From NCBI RefSeq assembly GCF_040834005.1, contig NZ_CP162129.1:1097501-1161500 (forward strand): a stretch of DNA of 64,000 nucleotides. Direction: 5' to 3'. This document shows positions 15,991-24,442 of this stretch, in pieces. The DNA is from Paenibacillus sp. PL2-23. GTDB lineage: Bacteria; Bacillota; Bacilli; Paenibacillales; Paenibacillaceae. The notes under the pieces were generated by a model, which was given only the letters and a program-made list of their open reading frames with translations, had not been told where the DNA came from and did no database searches. The position numbers and the translations under genes are program-made. Numbering within the stretch: position 1 is the first letter of the stretch; every line of letters starts with the position of its first letter.

Positions 15991-16017
15991 TATAACGATC
16001 CCTGTTTATACGTGCAA
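15989..16017 (-). promoter_or_regulatory. Promoter of antitoxin RNA, copy 2
   Basis: Minus-strand TTGCAC-17-TATAAT. It lies just upstream of the DUF4303-like gene on the opposite strand, so that gene's own promoter region and the antisense promoter overlap. Confidence 0.83.
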
Positions 16018-16071
16018 CATACAGAATTTTGGGTGAAATATTATCTTTGTAACGAAAGAGGTGAATATCAC

Positions 16072-17196
16072 ATGAATTTGTATTATTCTATGATCGGTCG
16101 ATTGCTAGACGGTAGGACGTCGATTCGAAATGAGGGCTATTACATACTGGATGATCAGAATGAGGTAGTGTTTTGCAGGGAAGCGCCGAATCAAACCGAA
16201 ATCGTGACGCTTGAGCGCTTTACGGATGCATTGGCGGAAGGCTGCAGAAATATAATTCGCTCTTTCTCCGAAACCTCAGACAACAAACAGGTATATGTTT
16301 TTGCCCTGTGTGCGGACGAATACAACAGCATCCGGGTATATGCGAATACGAAGAGTTGTTTCGAGAAAACGTTACAGGAGTATCAGACTCGTAATGCTGA
16401 TTATGAGAAACAAGATCGGATTCAGTCGCTGAAGTATAATTGCGGGGATTTCGATTTCGAGTTTTGGCAAGACCACATGGGCTTGAGTGGACGATACATC
16501 TCACTTTTTGAATCAATTGCATACCAGGCTGCGGATGTAGACAAAGGAGATTACGAACAGCCTATAGCGGGTACTGCGGTTATCGCATTCGAAGCGGGCA
16601 TCATCGAAAATGGATACTACGTATGCGCGCTCGAGGCGCTGCAGCGTCTGGTGAACGAGGAGGCTTTTGATATTTTGGATAAATCCGATGATTTTATAGC
16701 CTATGCTTTTACAAGAGATGATTACACGGATTATGGATTCGTCATGAGAAAGACGATCGACCAAGACTTGTTTTACCGAGTATTCCCAGATATTAAGGAG
16801 TTAGATGAGCAGTTTAACGAGGAAATGAACCGGAACAGGAATTTGTCTGTTGGCGATTTCATTGATTATTGGTCTGATGCCATTGATAGCGATTATAGTT
16901 TAGAACCACCATTTACTTATATTAAACCTGCTATGGAGATATTTTTGCAGCTTGAGCGTTTTGGCAATGAATTGGCCAAGGAGTGCCTTGAAAGATTAGC
17001 GGCACTCGCAAGTCTGGATCATTTGGACAGAAAAGATTATGCAAGACTTGGATTTTATATCGAAGCTCTCTACTTCTGTGGACCATTAACATCAAATCAA
17101 TTGAAACAGTGCATGGAGATTGGAACGAAATTATCCGAGGCAGGAGAAGAAGTTCTGATTGAATATGCGAAGGAACTAGATGCGATTGCAAGCTGA
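16072..17196 (+). CDS. DUF4303-like hypothetical protein
   Basis: A 374-residue soluble acidic protein. Residues ~50-110 (FALCADEYNSIRVYANTKS, followed by a WSPxEW-like region) resemble DUF4303, a family often found next to toxins or in immunity-type clusters. The rest is helix-rich and unassigned. The frame is open from 16012, but ATG 16072 is 8 bases from AAAGAGGTG and is the better start. The gene is directly downstream of toxin cassette copy 2 and directly upstream of repeat R5, so it is the cargo of that hotspot segment. The function is unknown. Confidence 0.72.
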   Translation: MNLYYSMIGRLLDGRTSIRNEGYYILDDQNEVVFCREAPNQTEIVTLERFTDALAEGCRNIIRSFSETSDNKQVYVFALCADEYNSIRVYANTKSCFEKTLQEYQTRNADYEKQDRIQSLKYNCGDFDFEFWQDHMGLSGRYISLFESIAYQAADVDKGDYEQPIAGTAVIAFEAGIIENGYYVCALEALQRLVNEEAFDILDKSDDFIAYAFTRDDYTDYGFVMRKTIDQDLFYRVFPDIKELDEQFNEEMNRNRNLSVGDFIDYWSDAIDSDYSLEPPFTYIKPAMEIFLQLERFGNELAKECLERLAALASLDHLDRKDYARLGFYIEALYFCGPLTSNQLKQCMEIGTKLSEAGEEVLIEYAKELDAIAS

Positions 17197-17210
17197 CTCG
17201 GAGCAACACG

Positions 17211-17320
17211 ATAGCTGGAGCAATTGGATTTCGTATAGCGAGAATCTGGTTGCTGTAAGGGGCCGAGGAGACAACGGAAGACGAATAGTAGTGTTCGAAT
17301 CGGAGTACATCGCTCATGTA
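17211..17320 (+). repeat. Rhodanese 3'-end repeat, copy R5
   Basis: AGCTGGAGCAATTGGATTTC followed by AGCGAGAATCTGGTTGC corresponds to SWSNWISYSENLVAV, then GGAGTACATCGCTCATGTA, half of the old terminator. It follows the DUF4303-like gene directly and leads into the decayed third toxin cassette. Confidence 0.78.
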
Positions 17321-17338
17321 TTTGTTTGCGTTCTGCAC

Positions 17339-17535
17339 GGGGGAGTTTCGATCTTCTTGTCGGCTACCTCTCGACGCAGGGAGGAATGTCTTATAGCGTT
17401 GCTGACGCTGGTTGTCGCAATCGTCGCAGCGTTTAACCAAAAGAAATAGACCGCACCCCTGCAAGGAATGCGGTCTATTTCTGGTCTTTTCTGCCCAAGC
17501 CGACCGCCTTTGAAGCGGTCTTCTGTGCTGCCGGG
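17339..17535 (+). pseudogene. Decayed third copy of the toxin cassette
   Basis: The leader GTCGGCTACCTCTCGACGCAGG is followed, after a deletion of about 50 bases that removes the toxin start, by codons for ALLTLVVAIVAAFNQKK and the stop at 17447-17449. The two downstream GACCGC-type hairpins remain. The toxin terminator and the antisense promoter are missing, the latter replaced by the end of the SLH gene. Both toxin start and antitoxin source are therefore lost. Confidence 0.8.
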
Positions 17536-17542
17536 AAGGATC

Positions 17543-18988
17543 TTAGAGGCGCTGTCCAAGCCTCTGCCGAATCGCCTGTTCAATCGAATCCATTGGATCG
17601 CTTCCTGGTTTTGGAATGTAGTAGAGAGGCTCCTTCGATTTGGTATACAGTCCGCTTGCAACGGCAATCTCGGCGTTGATGGCTCCTTTGTCTTCAACGA
17701 GCGTATCTAGTAATGTGTTGGAGCTCCCTGACAGCTTCGTCTGTAATGCTGCATATACGACTTCGACCATATCTCCGCGCAAGAAAGGCTTCGCATTCGC
17801 TAGGCGCGCTGCTGAATCCGCGGCGAGCAGCCCATTATTCCACGAAAGCTCCTCTACATTGGAAGGCGCAGCATGGGGATACCCTAACAACCGATTGATC
17901 AGGGTTAGAAACTCTTTTCCTGTCATCATTCGATCTGGTGCAAACGCGCCATTCCCGATGCCCTTCACATAACCTTTGCTGACGGCGTAAGCGATCTCGT
18001 TCGCTGCCCAGTTCGTGCTCAACACATCGGTGAAGGCAGGCTTGAGCTTTACTTTAGCGGCCGCATCAGCTTCACCGGAGAGACGAAGGAGCATCACAAC
18101 TCCTTGTGCGCGAGTAAAAGAATCACCTAACTGATAGCCCTTATTCGTTCCTGTGAATAGGCCCAGTTGCTTTAACGTATCAGCTTTTACCGTATTGCTG
18201 GCATACGTGGAGGCCGTGGCGGACAGAGCGGATACTTCCTTTGCGGAATTATCCACTTCCGGTTGCTTCGGTTGTTCATTCGTATGCTCTGGCGTTGCCG
18301 ATTCTGGATTCGTTTCTTCCGGTTTAGTGGCACCTGGCTGCATTTCTTCTGCCATCGGATTCTCGTCTGTCGGTGCCTCCGGCTTAGCCTCAACTTCTAC
18401 GCCGTTCAATTCTCCAGCATGGACGAGAGAAGCGGGATCAGAGGTGTAGAGGAGATCGTATGATGTGAAAAAACCACGAAGTTGATAGCCCGTCAATGTG
18501 CCATTGGGATCAAAGGATTGAACGAGGGTAACCTCCTTCATGGGCTGATTTAAATCCTTCACGACTGTATGGCCGTCCAGCTTCTTGCCCGACCAGAATT
18601 CAATAGATGTTTGTTTTTTGGTTATATAGGAAGTATCGTAAAATTCGTTGTTTAACGTGTTGCTCAAGAAGCGCTCTGAGCTGCCTTCTCCGGTCATGCT
18701 GATGAATTGCTCTTCTATGTATTGATCGCCCGTGTACAAATGAACAATACCATATAAGATCTGAACCGGCTTGTCCGGGCCGCCGGCAAGAGACGTAAAC
18801 CAAGAGTCGACAATAGCGATCTGTGGATAGACAGTGAACTCCGCAGCATAGACGACCTCAATTCGATCAAATTCATATTTCAGTTGTCCATCCGCTGCCG
18901 ACGCCTGAGTGGTCGGGATCATAAGCATGACAGCTAGCAACAGTGCAAACATCCAATGACGAGATCTATTAACCATTCCAACATCCAT
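17543..18988 (-). CDS. SLH-domain secreted protein with central Pro/Glu linker
   Basis: About 481 residues. N-terminal signal peptide (RSRHWMFALLLAVMLMIP, cleavage after QASA), an unassigned extracellular domain (residues ~35-200), an acidic Pro/Glu/Thr linker (~200-245), then SLH repeats (TLKQLGLFTGTNKGYQLGDS, FTDVLSTNWAANEIAYAVSK, and a weak third). The C-terminus is short after the SLH region. Two in-frame ATGs (18988 and 18976) are close to GCGAGG; the second may be used. It lies inside the accessory region between a decayed toxin cassette and a further cassette fragment, so it may have arrived or moved with them. Confidence 0.85.
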   Translation of the reverse strand: MDVGMVNRSRHWMFALLLAVMLMIPTTQASAADGQLKYEFDRIEVVYAAEFTVYPQIAIVDSWFTSLAGGPDKPVQILYGIVHLYTGDQYIEEQFISMTGEGSSERFLSNTLNNEFYDTSYITKKQTSIEFWSGKKLDGHTVVKDLNQPMKEVTLVQSFDPNGTLTGYQLRGFFTSYDLLYTSDPASLVHAGELNGVEVEAKPEAPTDENPMAEEMQPGATKPEETNPESATPEHTNEQPKQPEVDNSAKEVSALSATASTYASNTVKADTLKQLGLFTGTNKGYQLGDSFTRAQGVVMLLRLSGEADAAAKVKLKPAFTDVLSTNWAANEIAYAVSKGYVKGIGNGAFAPDRMMTGKEFLTLINRLLGYPHAAPSNVEELSWNNGLLAADSAARLANAKPFLRGDMVEVVYAALQTKLSGSSNTLLDTLVEDKGAINAEIAVASGLYTKSKEPLYYIPKPGSDPMDSIEQAIRQRLGQRL

Positions 18989-19093
18989 CCTCGCTATAAT
19001 AGTTACTAATTACTATAATAATGAGAAATGGGGGGTTGTCACTCTCTATATAATTTGATAATCGTTTCCATTATCGCAAAATTAAATCGACAC

Positions 19094-19153
19094 ACGCTGT
19101 AAGGTGACGGTCTACTCTCGGCTACTGAAGCCGACCGCCTTAGAAGCGGTCAT
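19094..19153. repeat. Fragment of the toxin cassette (antitoxin part only)
   Basis: GTAAGGTGACGGTCTACTC, then CTGAAGCCGACCGCC and GAAGCGGTC match the hairpin region of copies 1-2. There is no toxin gene or promoter. It marks the right-hand limit of recognisable accessory repeats; ordinary chromosomal genes follow. Confidence 0.75.
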
Positions 19154-19182
19154 ATGAAAACTGAATAAAGGGGTTGTGTCCA

Positions 19183-19818
19183 ATGAATAAAGTAGACAGC
19201 ATTCTGCTACAGATCAATAATCATACGAAGCTAGGGGACTTACGGAAAATCGCGAAGGACATCAAAAGGGATCACGAGCTAGCTATGGAGCTCTGGTCCA
19301 CCGGAGATTTTTTGCCTAGATTATTAGCCATCTTAATTATGGACAAAACCCTTATCACACAAGATCTGCTAGATAAGCTGGATAGGGACATGCACATTCA
19401 CACATTCGAAGAACGCAATAACTTAATGGATTGGTTAATGGCTAATCAGCTCACCAAGGACAAGAAGATGGTTGCATGGATGGAGGGGTGGCAACATAGC
19501 CCTTCAGCTCTTCAAAGGCGAGCCTTTTGGTATTATAAAGCTCGATTGAGATGGATGGGACAAACACCGCCTGACAACAACGCAGACTTGCTGTCTGCTA
19601 TTGAAGCTGCTATTTCACAGGAAGAACCGGAGGTTCAATGGGCTATGAATTTCACGGCAGGCTGGATTGGTGTTTACGATCCAGCGAATCGAGCACGTTG
19701 CATAAAGCTTGGTGAGGAAACGGGTCTATATAGGGGCGATATGGTATCAAAGGGTTGTACGCCTAATTATTTGCCGGAGTTCATTGCGATTGAGGTGAAT
19801 AAACGGAACAATAAATAG
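19183..19818 (+). CDS. DNA alkylation repair protein (AlkD-like HEAT repeat)
   Basis: A 211-residue, all-helical protein resembling the AlkD/AlkC HEAT-repeat DNA glycosylase family: LGDLRKIAKDIKRDHELAME, DWLMANQLTKDKKMV, WQHSPSALQRRAFWYY. Family members excise N3- and N7-alkylpurines without base flipping. The start ATG 19183 is 9 bases from AAAGGGG; the frame opens a few codons earlier at a TTG. It sits immediately after the last toxin-cassette fragment, so the boundary of the accessory region is just upstream of its ribosome site. Confidence 0.82.
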   Translation: MNKVDSILLQINNHTKLGDLRKIAKDIKRDHELAMELWSTGDFLPRLLAILIMDKTLITQDLLDKLDRDMHIHTFEERNNLMDWLMANQLTKDKKMVAWMEGWQHSPSALQRRAFWYYKARLRWMGQTPPDNNADLLSAIEAAISQEEPEVQWAMNFTAGWIGVYDPANRARCIKLGEETGLYRGDMVSKGCTPNYLPEFIAIEVNKRNNK

Positions 19819-20063
19819 TTGCCCCTCGAAGGCATGAAGAAGGGACGGTGCCAGCATGAGTAGCGTATCCGATCATGATAAGCTGGAATCGATAAAATCG
19901 ATGCAATCTACATGGGTTCACAATTATGGCGGAACAGGACGATGAGTGGCAGCTTGTGCATATGTCATTGAAAAAATAAAGCATGATTCTTCTGTTGAAG
20001 CATTATACTTTCTGTGGTAGATATTGTAATAGAAACAAATGACTAACGAAAAGAGGGATTGGC

Positions 20064-20810
20064 ATGTGGGAGCGGCGTGAGCTCAAGCGAAGAGCGAAGG
20101 AGGTGCTGCGCAAGTCGTATTGGAAGGCGTTTTTGGTTGGCATTATATTAGCCTTTGTATCGGGTGGAATCAGTCCGCCATCGTTTAACTTTGGGTCGAC
20201 TGAGATGTCCAGAACAGAGACGACAAATGTCGATTGGGAGATTCTTGCCCCATTTCTGGTCATAGGTATCATTATTATTGCAGCCATCTTTTTATTCTTT
20301 CTTGCGTTCCGTATTTTTCTCGGGTTTCCGCTTACGGTCGGTGCCATGCGATATTATAAGCAGGCCGCGGAGGGAGATGCCAATCTCAACCATTTGGGTT
20401 TTGCGTTTAATAAAACGAGATACTGGGGTACTGTCAAAGCGTTGCTGTGGAGCACCTTTCTGAACCTCCTCTGGTTTCTGCTGCTCTACATTCCGGGAAT
20501 CGTCAAATCGTATGCTTACAGTCTTGTGCCGTTTATTCTCGCGGATAATCCCAATATCGGCTACAAGCGCGCTGTGGACTTGAGCAATCGCATGACGCGG
20601 GGCCATAAATTTCGTATTTTTGTATTGGATTTAAGCTTTGTGGGCTGGATTCTTCTTGGCGTCCTGGCGCTGTTTATCGGTGTTCTGTTCGTCATACCCT
20701 ACATCTATTCCACCAAGGCGGAGCTTTATTTGGAGCTGCGCCAGGAGGCGCTGCAGACCGGGCTGACAACGGAGGATGAGCTGCACTTGAACCATACACC
20801 AGCTCTATAA
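20064..20810 (+). CDS. DUF975 family membrane protein
   Basis: A 248-residue membrane protein of the DUF975 family, with an N-terminal basic stretch (WERRELKRRAKEVLRKSYWK), then about five membrane segments (AFLVGIILAFVSGG, LVIGIIIIAAIFLFFLAF, STFLNLLWFLLLYIPGIV, LSFVGWILLGVLALFIGVLF) and the family phrase YSLVPFILADNPNIGYKRAV. The function is unknown. It is preceded by AAAGAGGGATTGGC. The 245 bases before it hold no clear gene: a 29-codon frame starting at 19857 (MSSVSDHDKLES) may be a remnant. Confidence 0.88.
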   Translation: MWERRELKRRAKEVLRKSYWKAFLVGIILAFVSGGISPPSFNFGSTEMSRTETTNVDWEILAPFLVIGIIIIAAIFLFFLAFRIFLGFPLTVGAMRYYKQAAEGDANLNHLGFAFNKTRYWGTVKALLWSTFLNLLWFLLLYIPGIVKSYAYSLVPFILADNPNIGYKRAVDLSNRMTRGHKFRIFVLDLSFVGWILLGVLALFIGVLFVIPYIYSTKAELYLELRQEALQTGLTTEDELHLNHTPAL

Positions 20811-20908
20811 GCTGCGGTGAGCGTGACGGGTAAATCTATACATTCGAATTGTTGACGATGCTGGGAGATTCAGCTATATTTATAACAAATATAAAGGCTA
20901 TGTAACCT

Positions 20909-20950
20909 AAGGGTTCAACCTCGCACAGACGCGCGGTTGGGCCCTTTTTT
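20909..20950 (+). terminator. Rho-independent terminator
   Basis: AAGGG-TT-CAACC-TCGC pairing with GCGCGGTTGGGCCC, followed by six T. It lies upstream of the nucleotidyltransferase ribosome site, so the transcript ended here may be that of the DUF975 gene about 100 bases upstream, or this may be an attenuator. Confidence 0.7.
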
Positions 20951-20989
20951 GCATACCCTGCCATTTCATTAACGAGGAGGAAGATCAGA

Positions 20990-21775
20990 ATGGCCCAAAT
21001 GGAAATGCTGCTCCAGCGTTTGGAGGATATCGGGAAGGTGCTTGAGCGGAATGGTGATGCGCTGGCCTTGCTGGGACTTGGCTCAGTGGGGATCGAGACG
21101 GACCGAATCGATGAGTATTCGGATTTGGATTTTTTTGTTATTGTGAGTCCTGGGAGCAAGCAGCGTTATATTGAGCGTTTGGATTGGCTGGAAGTCATCT
21201 GCCCCATAGCCTATCGCTTCCAAAATTGCGAGATCGGATATAAGTTTTTGTTCGAGGACGGTATTTATGGAGAGTTTGCGGTATTCGAGGAGGCTGAATT
21301 GGAGAGGGCTGCTTACAGGAACGGGAGAATCGTCTGGAAGCACCCTGCCTATACCAATGACGAGCTTCTTGTCAGAGATGCGTCATCATCCCCGGACAAA
21401 CGGGCAACCATCGACCATGCCGTCGGCGAGGCGTTGACCAACCTCTATGTTGGGCTGGGGAGATACGCGCGAGGCGAGAAGCTGTCGGCACTCAAGTTTA
21501 TTCAGAGCTACCCTATTGATGGGCTGCTGTCTGTGATGCATATCATCGAGCCTGAAGTAGATGCTTACCCCGATGTATTCGGCAATGAAAGAAGGGCGGA
21601 ACGAAGATTTCCCGCGTTTGCAAGCCTGCTGGGGACCTTGCTGCAAGGCTATGATAAGATCCCCGAGTCTGCTGTCCAGCTTCTTCATTTCCTGGAGGCA
21701 ATACATCCCATCAACCCTAGAATGCGTGCCGAGATTCTGGCGCTGGCGGAGCATTGCCGCCATATTCGTTCATAG
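20990..21775 (+). CDS. Nucleotidyltransferase-fold protein (aminoglycoside/lincosamide transferase-like)
   Basis: A 261-residue protein with the Pol-beta nucleotidyltransferase motif GLGSVGIETDRIDEYSDLDF (GS plus DxD at residues ~31-49), followed by a helical C-terminal half with a conserved-looking GEALTNLYVGLGRYARGEKLSAL. The size and layout suggest a small-molecule adenylyl- or nucleotidyltransferase like AadK or Lnu rather than a polymerase. The substrate cannot be read from sequence. GAGGAGG is about 10 bases before the ATG. Ends six bases before the convergent transporter gene. Confidence 0.75.
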   Translation: MAQMEMLLQRLEDIGKVLERNGDALALLGLGSVGIETDRIDEYSDLDFFVIVSPGSKQRYIERLDWLEVICPIAYRFQNCEIGYKFLFEDGIYGEFAVFEEAELERAAYRNGRIVWKHPAYTNDELLVRDASSSPDKRATIDHAVGEALTNLYVGLGRYARGEKLSALKFIQSYPIDGLLSVMHIIEPEVDAYPDVFGNERRAERRFPAFASLLGTLLQGYDKIPESAVQLLHFLEAIHPINPRMRAEILALAEHCRHIRS

Positions 21776-21781
21776 TTCAGC

Positions 21782-22477
21782 TCAATCCTCGCGAACCTTC
21801 ATATTTCGGGCCCAGTAGAGCACCGGCGTAGCCAGGAACGAAATCAGCAGCTTCAGCAGGTAAGTCGTTAGGAAGATCTGAACCCATATGTCCCAGGAGT
21901 GGATGTTATAGAACGCGATCGCACAGAAGACCAGGGAGTCGACAAACTGGCTGACGAGTGTGCTGCCGTTGATCCGAATCCAGAACTGGTTCCGTACGGG
22001 AAACCGCTTTTTCAGGTAGCTGAACACCCGAACATCAAGAAATTGGCTGACAAAATAGGCGCACATGCTTCCAGCCGCAATCTGCGGCAGGAATCCGAAG
22101 ATAGCCGTAAGCGGCTCATGAGCGAAGTCCTCGGCCTGTGGAACAAACGCTAACGTCATCTGCATGACGATCGTGGATGCGATAAGGGTGAAGAAGCCGA
22201 ACCATACGGCTTGTCTCGCCGCTGAATAGCCGTATTTCTCATTAAGCAAATCGGTGGTCATATAGATGGACGTGTAGATGGTATTGCCTAAGGTCATGAC
22301 AATGCCCAGCGTGCCGATGGACATCTCAATCGTTTTGGTTACCTGAATATTGGCGATAACGGTAGCGAACCCAATCCAGGCATACAAGCCTTTTTTGCCA
22401 AATAAACGGTAGCATAGCAGAAACAGGCCGAAGTGGACGAGCATAAACAGCACGCCCCAATACAGATTAAACATCAT
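21782..22477 (-). CDS. Queuosine precursor transporter (YhhQ family)
   Basis: A 231-residue membrane protein of the VUT/YhhQ family: about six membrane segments and the family blocks NIQVTKTIEM, YMTTDLLNEKYGYSAAR, INGSTLVSQFVDSLVFCAIA. It imports preQ1 or preQ0 for queuosine tRNA modification. A preQ1-I riboswitch in its leader overlaps the ribosome site (GGGGG, 7 bases from ATG 22477), which independently supports the assignment. A second in-frame ATG at 22474 is possible. Confidence 0.93.
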   Translation of the reverse strand: MMFNLYWGVLFMLVHFGLFLLCYRLFGKKGLYAWIGFATVIANIQVTKTIEMSIGTLGIVMTLGNTIYTSIYMTTDLLNEKYGYSAARQAVWFGFFTLIASTIVMQMTLAFVPQAEDFAHEPLTAIFGFLPQIAAGSMCAYFVSQFLDVRVFSYLKKRFPVRNQFWIRINGSTLVSQFVDSLVFCAIAFYNIHSWDIWVQIFLTTYLLKLLISFLATPVLYWARNMKVRED

Positions 22478-22485
22478 TTCTTATC

Positions 22486-22524
22486 CCCCTTAGTTTTGGT
22501 AACGCGGGATGGTCTCGAACCGCG
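22486..22524 (-). promoter_or_regulatory. preQ1-I riboswitch
   Basis: On the minus strand: stem CGCGG/CCGCG around a 12-base loop TTCGAGACCATC, then TTACCAAAACTAAGG. Loop length, the 15-base linker, the A-rich tail and the ACTAAGG end match the class I preQ1 aptamer as known from Bacillus queC. The terminal GGGGG is the transporter's Shine-Dalgarno, so ligand binding would block translation. Confidence 0.9.
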
Positions 22525-22678
22525 ACTGCCGATGTGGACAGCCACTATCCTAACAGCTTTTCCTCGGCTTGAAAAGCATAAACGGGGGAGAAGGGCTGAT
22601 TATTTTTGACCGGCATTTGCTTAGGTACAACCTCAAGTGGACCTGCATATGATGTAGGGAGCTAGGAGGTGATGCAAA

Positions 22679-22966
22679 ATGTTTGGATCGCTTACGCATT
22701 GGATGGAAGTCGCGATGTGGGTCGTGATGGGGTCGATGGCAGCCGATTTTCTGGTGGGATTGTTCATGTCGCTGAAAGCCGGCAAGCTGTCTCACGAGCT
22801 TGTTCTGGGCTACCTGAAGGACGTTGTGTATTATGTGCTTCCGCTGTTTGTTCTGGCCGGCATGACCGCTATGGACGCGACGGGATGGATCGTGCTAACA
22901 GGGTACTATGTCGGAGCCCTCGCAGTTGTCGTCAAATATGTGCATGACATGAAGTCGAAGCTGTAA
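22679..22966 (+). CDS. Phage-holin-family-like small membrane protein
   Basis: A 95-residue protein with three or four hydrophobic stretches (MWVVMGSMAADFLVGLFMSL, VVYYVLPLFVLAGMTAM, IVLTGYYVGALAVVVKYV) and a short charged C-terminus (HDMKSKL). The layout and the AADFLVG segment resemble the holin-4 family found in Bacillota, where many members are not within prophages. No other phage gene is nearby, so this is a stand-alone gene. AGGAGGTGATGC precedes the ATG closely. Function in lysis is not implied. Confidence 0.75.
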   Translation: MFGSLTHWMEVAMWVVMGSMAADFLVGLFMSLKAGKLSHELVLGYLKDVVYYVLPLFVLAGMTAMDATGWIVLTGYYVGALAVVVKYVHDMKSKL

Positions 22967-23007
22967 CCGCATACACTCCTGAATAGGGAACGCCAGTTAA
23001 GGAAATA

Positions 23008-23036
23008 GCCTCGATTTCACAAAATCGAGGCTTCTT
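23008..23036 (+). terminator. Rho-independent terminator
   Basis: GCCTCGATTT and AAATCGAGGC arms with a short loop, followed by TTCTTT; it ends the holin-like gene transcript. Confidence 0.8.
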
Positions 23037-23152
23037 TGCGCGCTTTGCAGGGGGTATGTCGGGATTGGGGCACGCATGTGTGGTCTGCAGCTGGAAAATA
23101 TAACATGTAATCGGATAGAATGAAGGGGAGCAGGATTCCCGGAGAGGAGCAA

Positions 23153-24397
23153 GTGATTACCGCAATGGAAGATAAAAAAAATTGGAGAAGAGATATTATT
23201 CTCTTCCTAAGCAGTCAGACGATTTCGTTGTTTGGCTCAGCTCTCGTACAATATGCGATTATGTGGTACGTCACGCTAACCACCCAATCTGGTCTTATGA
23301 TGACGCTGTTCATCATATGCGGATTTATTCCAACCTTCCTGTTATCGCCGTTCGCCGGCGTGTGGGCGGACCGCTTCAATCGCAAATGGTTGATTATGAT
23401 AGCGGATGCTATGATTGCAGTCGTCACCCTCGCTCTTGCCATCACCTTCCTGATGGGCTATAACGCAGCTTGGCTCCTATTCGTCATTGCGGCCGTCCGC
23501 GCGCTGGGAGCCGGCATTCAGATGCCTGCCGTAGCCGCCATATTGCCGCAGATTGTGCCGGAGGACAAGCTGACGAAGGTGAACGGCATTAACGGCACGC
23601 TTCAGGCTCTTATGATGTTTGTAGCGCCGATTGCCAGCGCGTCTCTATTATCGCTGGCGTCTATTGAAGCGATATTTTTTATCGACGTGGCGACAGCATT
23701 AGTGGCAATAGCGACGCTTGCGTTGTTCCTCAAGATTCCGCTGCACCAGAAAGCGAATGAGGAGCAAACGACGGGCTATTTGGAGGACTTTAAGCTAGGG
23801 ATCAGATATATTAGAGAGCATCGCTTCCTCAAGACGTTGTTTATGTTCTTCGGTATTTTCTTTGTTCTTATGGCACCAGCCGCGTTCCTCACGCCGCTCC
23901 AGGTAGCGCGCAGCTTTGGCGGTGATGGTTATTGGCGGCTCACCGCGATCGAAATCGCTTTTTCCATCGGCATGATGGTAGGCGGCGCCGTGATCGCTTC
24001 CTGGGGCGGCTTCCGCAATCGTATCTATACGATGGGATTGGCGAGCCTGATCATGGGTCTTTGCACGTTCGTGCTTGGCATCGTGCCGATCTTCTGGATT
24101 TATTTGATCGTAATGGCTGTGTTCGGAGTAGCAATGCCTATCTTCAATACGCCAACAACGGTCCTGTTGCAGGAGAAGATAGATGGCAACTATATGGGGC
24201 GCGTATTCGGCGTATTCAGCATGATTTCAACCTCCATGATGCCAATCGGCATGATGATCTTTGGTCCGCTTGCGGATGTGTTAAGGATTGAATGGCTGCT
24301 TGTCGGAACGGGCTTGTTCGTTATTGCGCTCTCCCTCCTGTTTGTCCGGAACAAACGGCTGCTTGAGGCAGGAATGCCGGCAACCGCAGGAGAATAA
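23153..24397 (+). CDS. MFS efflux transporter (macrolide-exporter-like)
   Basis: About 414 residues with 12 predicted membrane segments and the MFS signature GVWADRFNRKWLIMIADA between helices 2 and 3 (residues ~55-75). FLSSQTISLFGSALVQYAIM and VNGINGTLQALMMFVAPI fit the MefA/TetV-type group of drug exporters. The frame is open from 23120; GTG 23153 has the GGAGAGGAG site just upstream, whereas ATG 23165 would be 15 bases from it, so the start is uncertain. The drug range is unknown. The DUF2252 gene follows after 45 bases and may be in the same operon. Confidence 0.87.
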   Translation: MITAMEDKKNWRRDIILFLSSQTISLFGSALVQYAIMWYVTLTTQSGLMMTLFIICGFIPTFLLSPFAGVWADRFNRKWLIMIADAMIAVVTLALAITFLMGYNAAWLLFVIAAVRALGAGIQMPAVAAILPQIVPEDKLTKVNGINGTLQALMMFVAPIASASLLSLASIEAIFFIDVATALVAIATLALFLKIPLHQKANEEQTTGYLEDFKLGIRYIREHRFLKTLFMFFGIFFVLMAPAAFLTPLQVARSFGGDGYWRLTAIEIAFSIGMMVGGAVIASWGGFRNRIYTMGLASLIMGLCTFVLGIVPIFWIYLIVMAVFGVAMPIFNTPTTVLLQEKIDGNYMGRVFGVFSMISTSMMPIGMMIFGPLADVLRIEWLLVGTGLFVIALSLLFVRNKRLLEAGMPATAGE

Positions 24398-24442
24398 CTA
24401 AATATGGAAATATGATGTGACGAACGAAGGCGAGGCGGGAGC

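Larger units (their letters stand above)
15680..15992. repeat. Toxin-antitoxin cassette, copy 2
   Basis: Near-identical to 13794-14108. The toxin peptide is the same; differences lie mainly in the leader (TCTCGTAGAAGG versus TCTCGACGAAGG), the loops of the hairpins and the region beyond the toxin terminator. Confidence 0.88.

Noticed and set aside
5242..19170. A classic integrative element with integrase
   Set aside because: No tyrosine or serine recombinase is encoded, and none of the target repeats is a tRNA end; only the accretion pattern is reported.
22679..22966. Prophage remnant indicated by the holin-like gene
   Set aside because: No endolysin, structural or integrase gene is near; such stand-alone genes are common in Bacillota.
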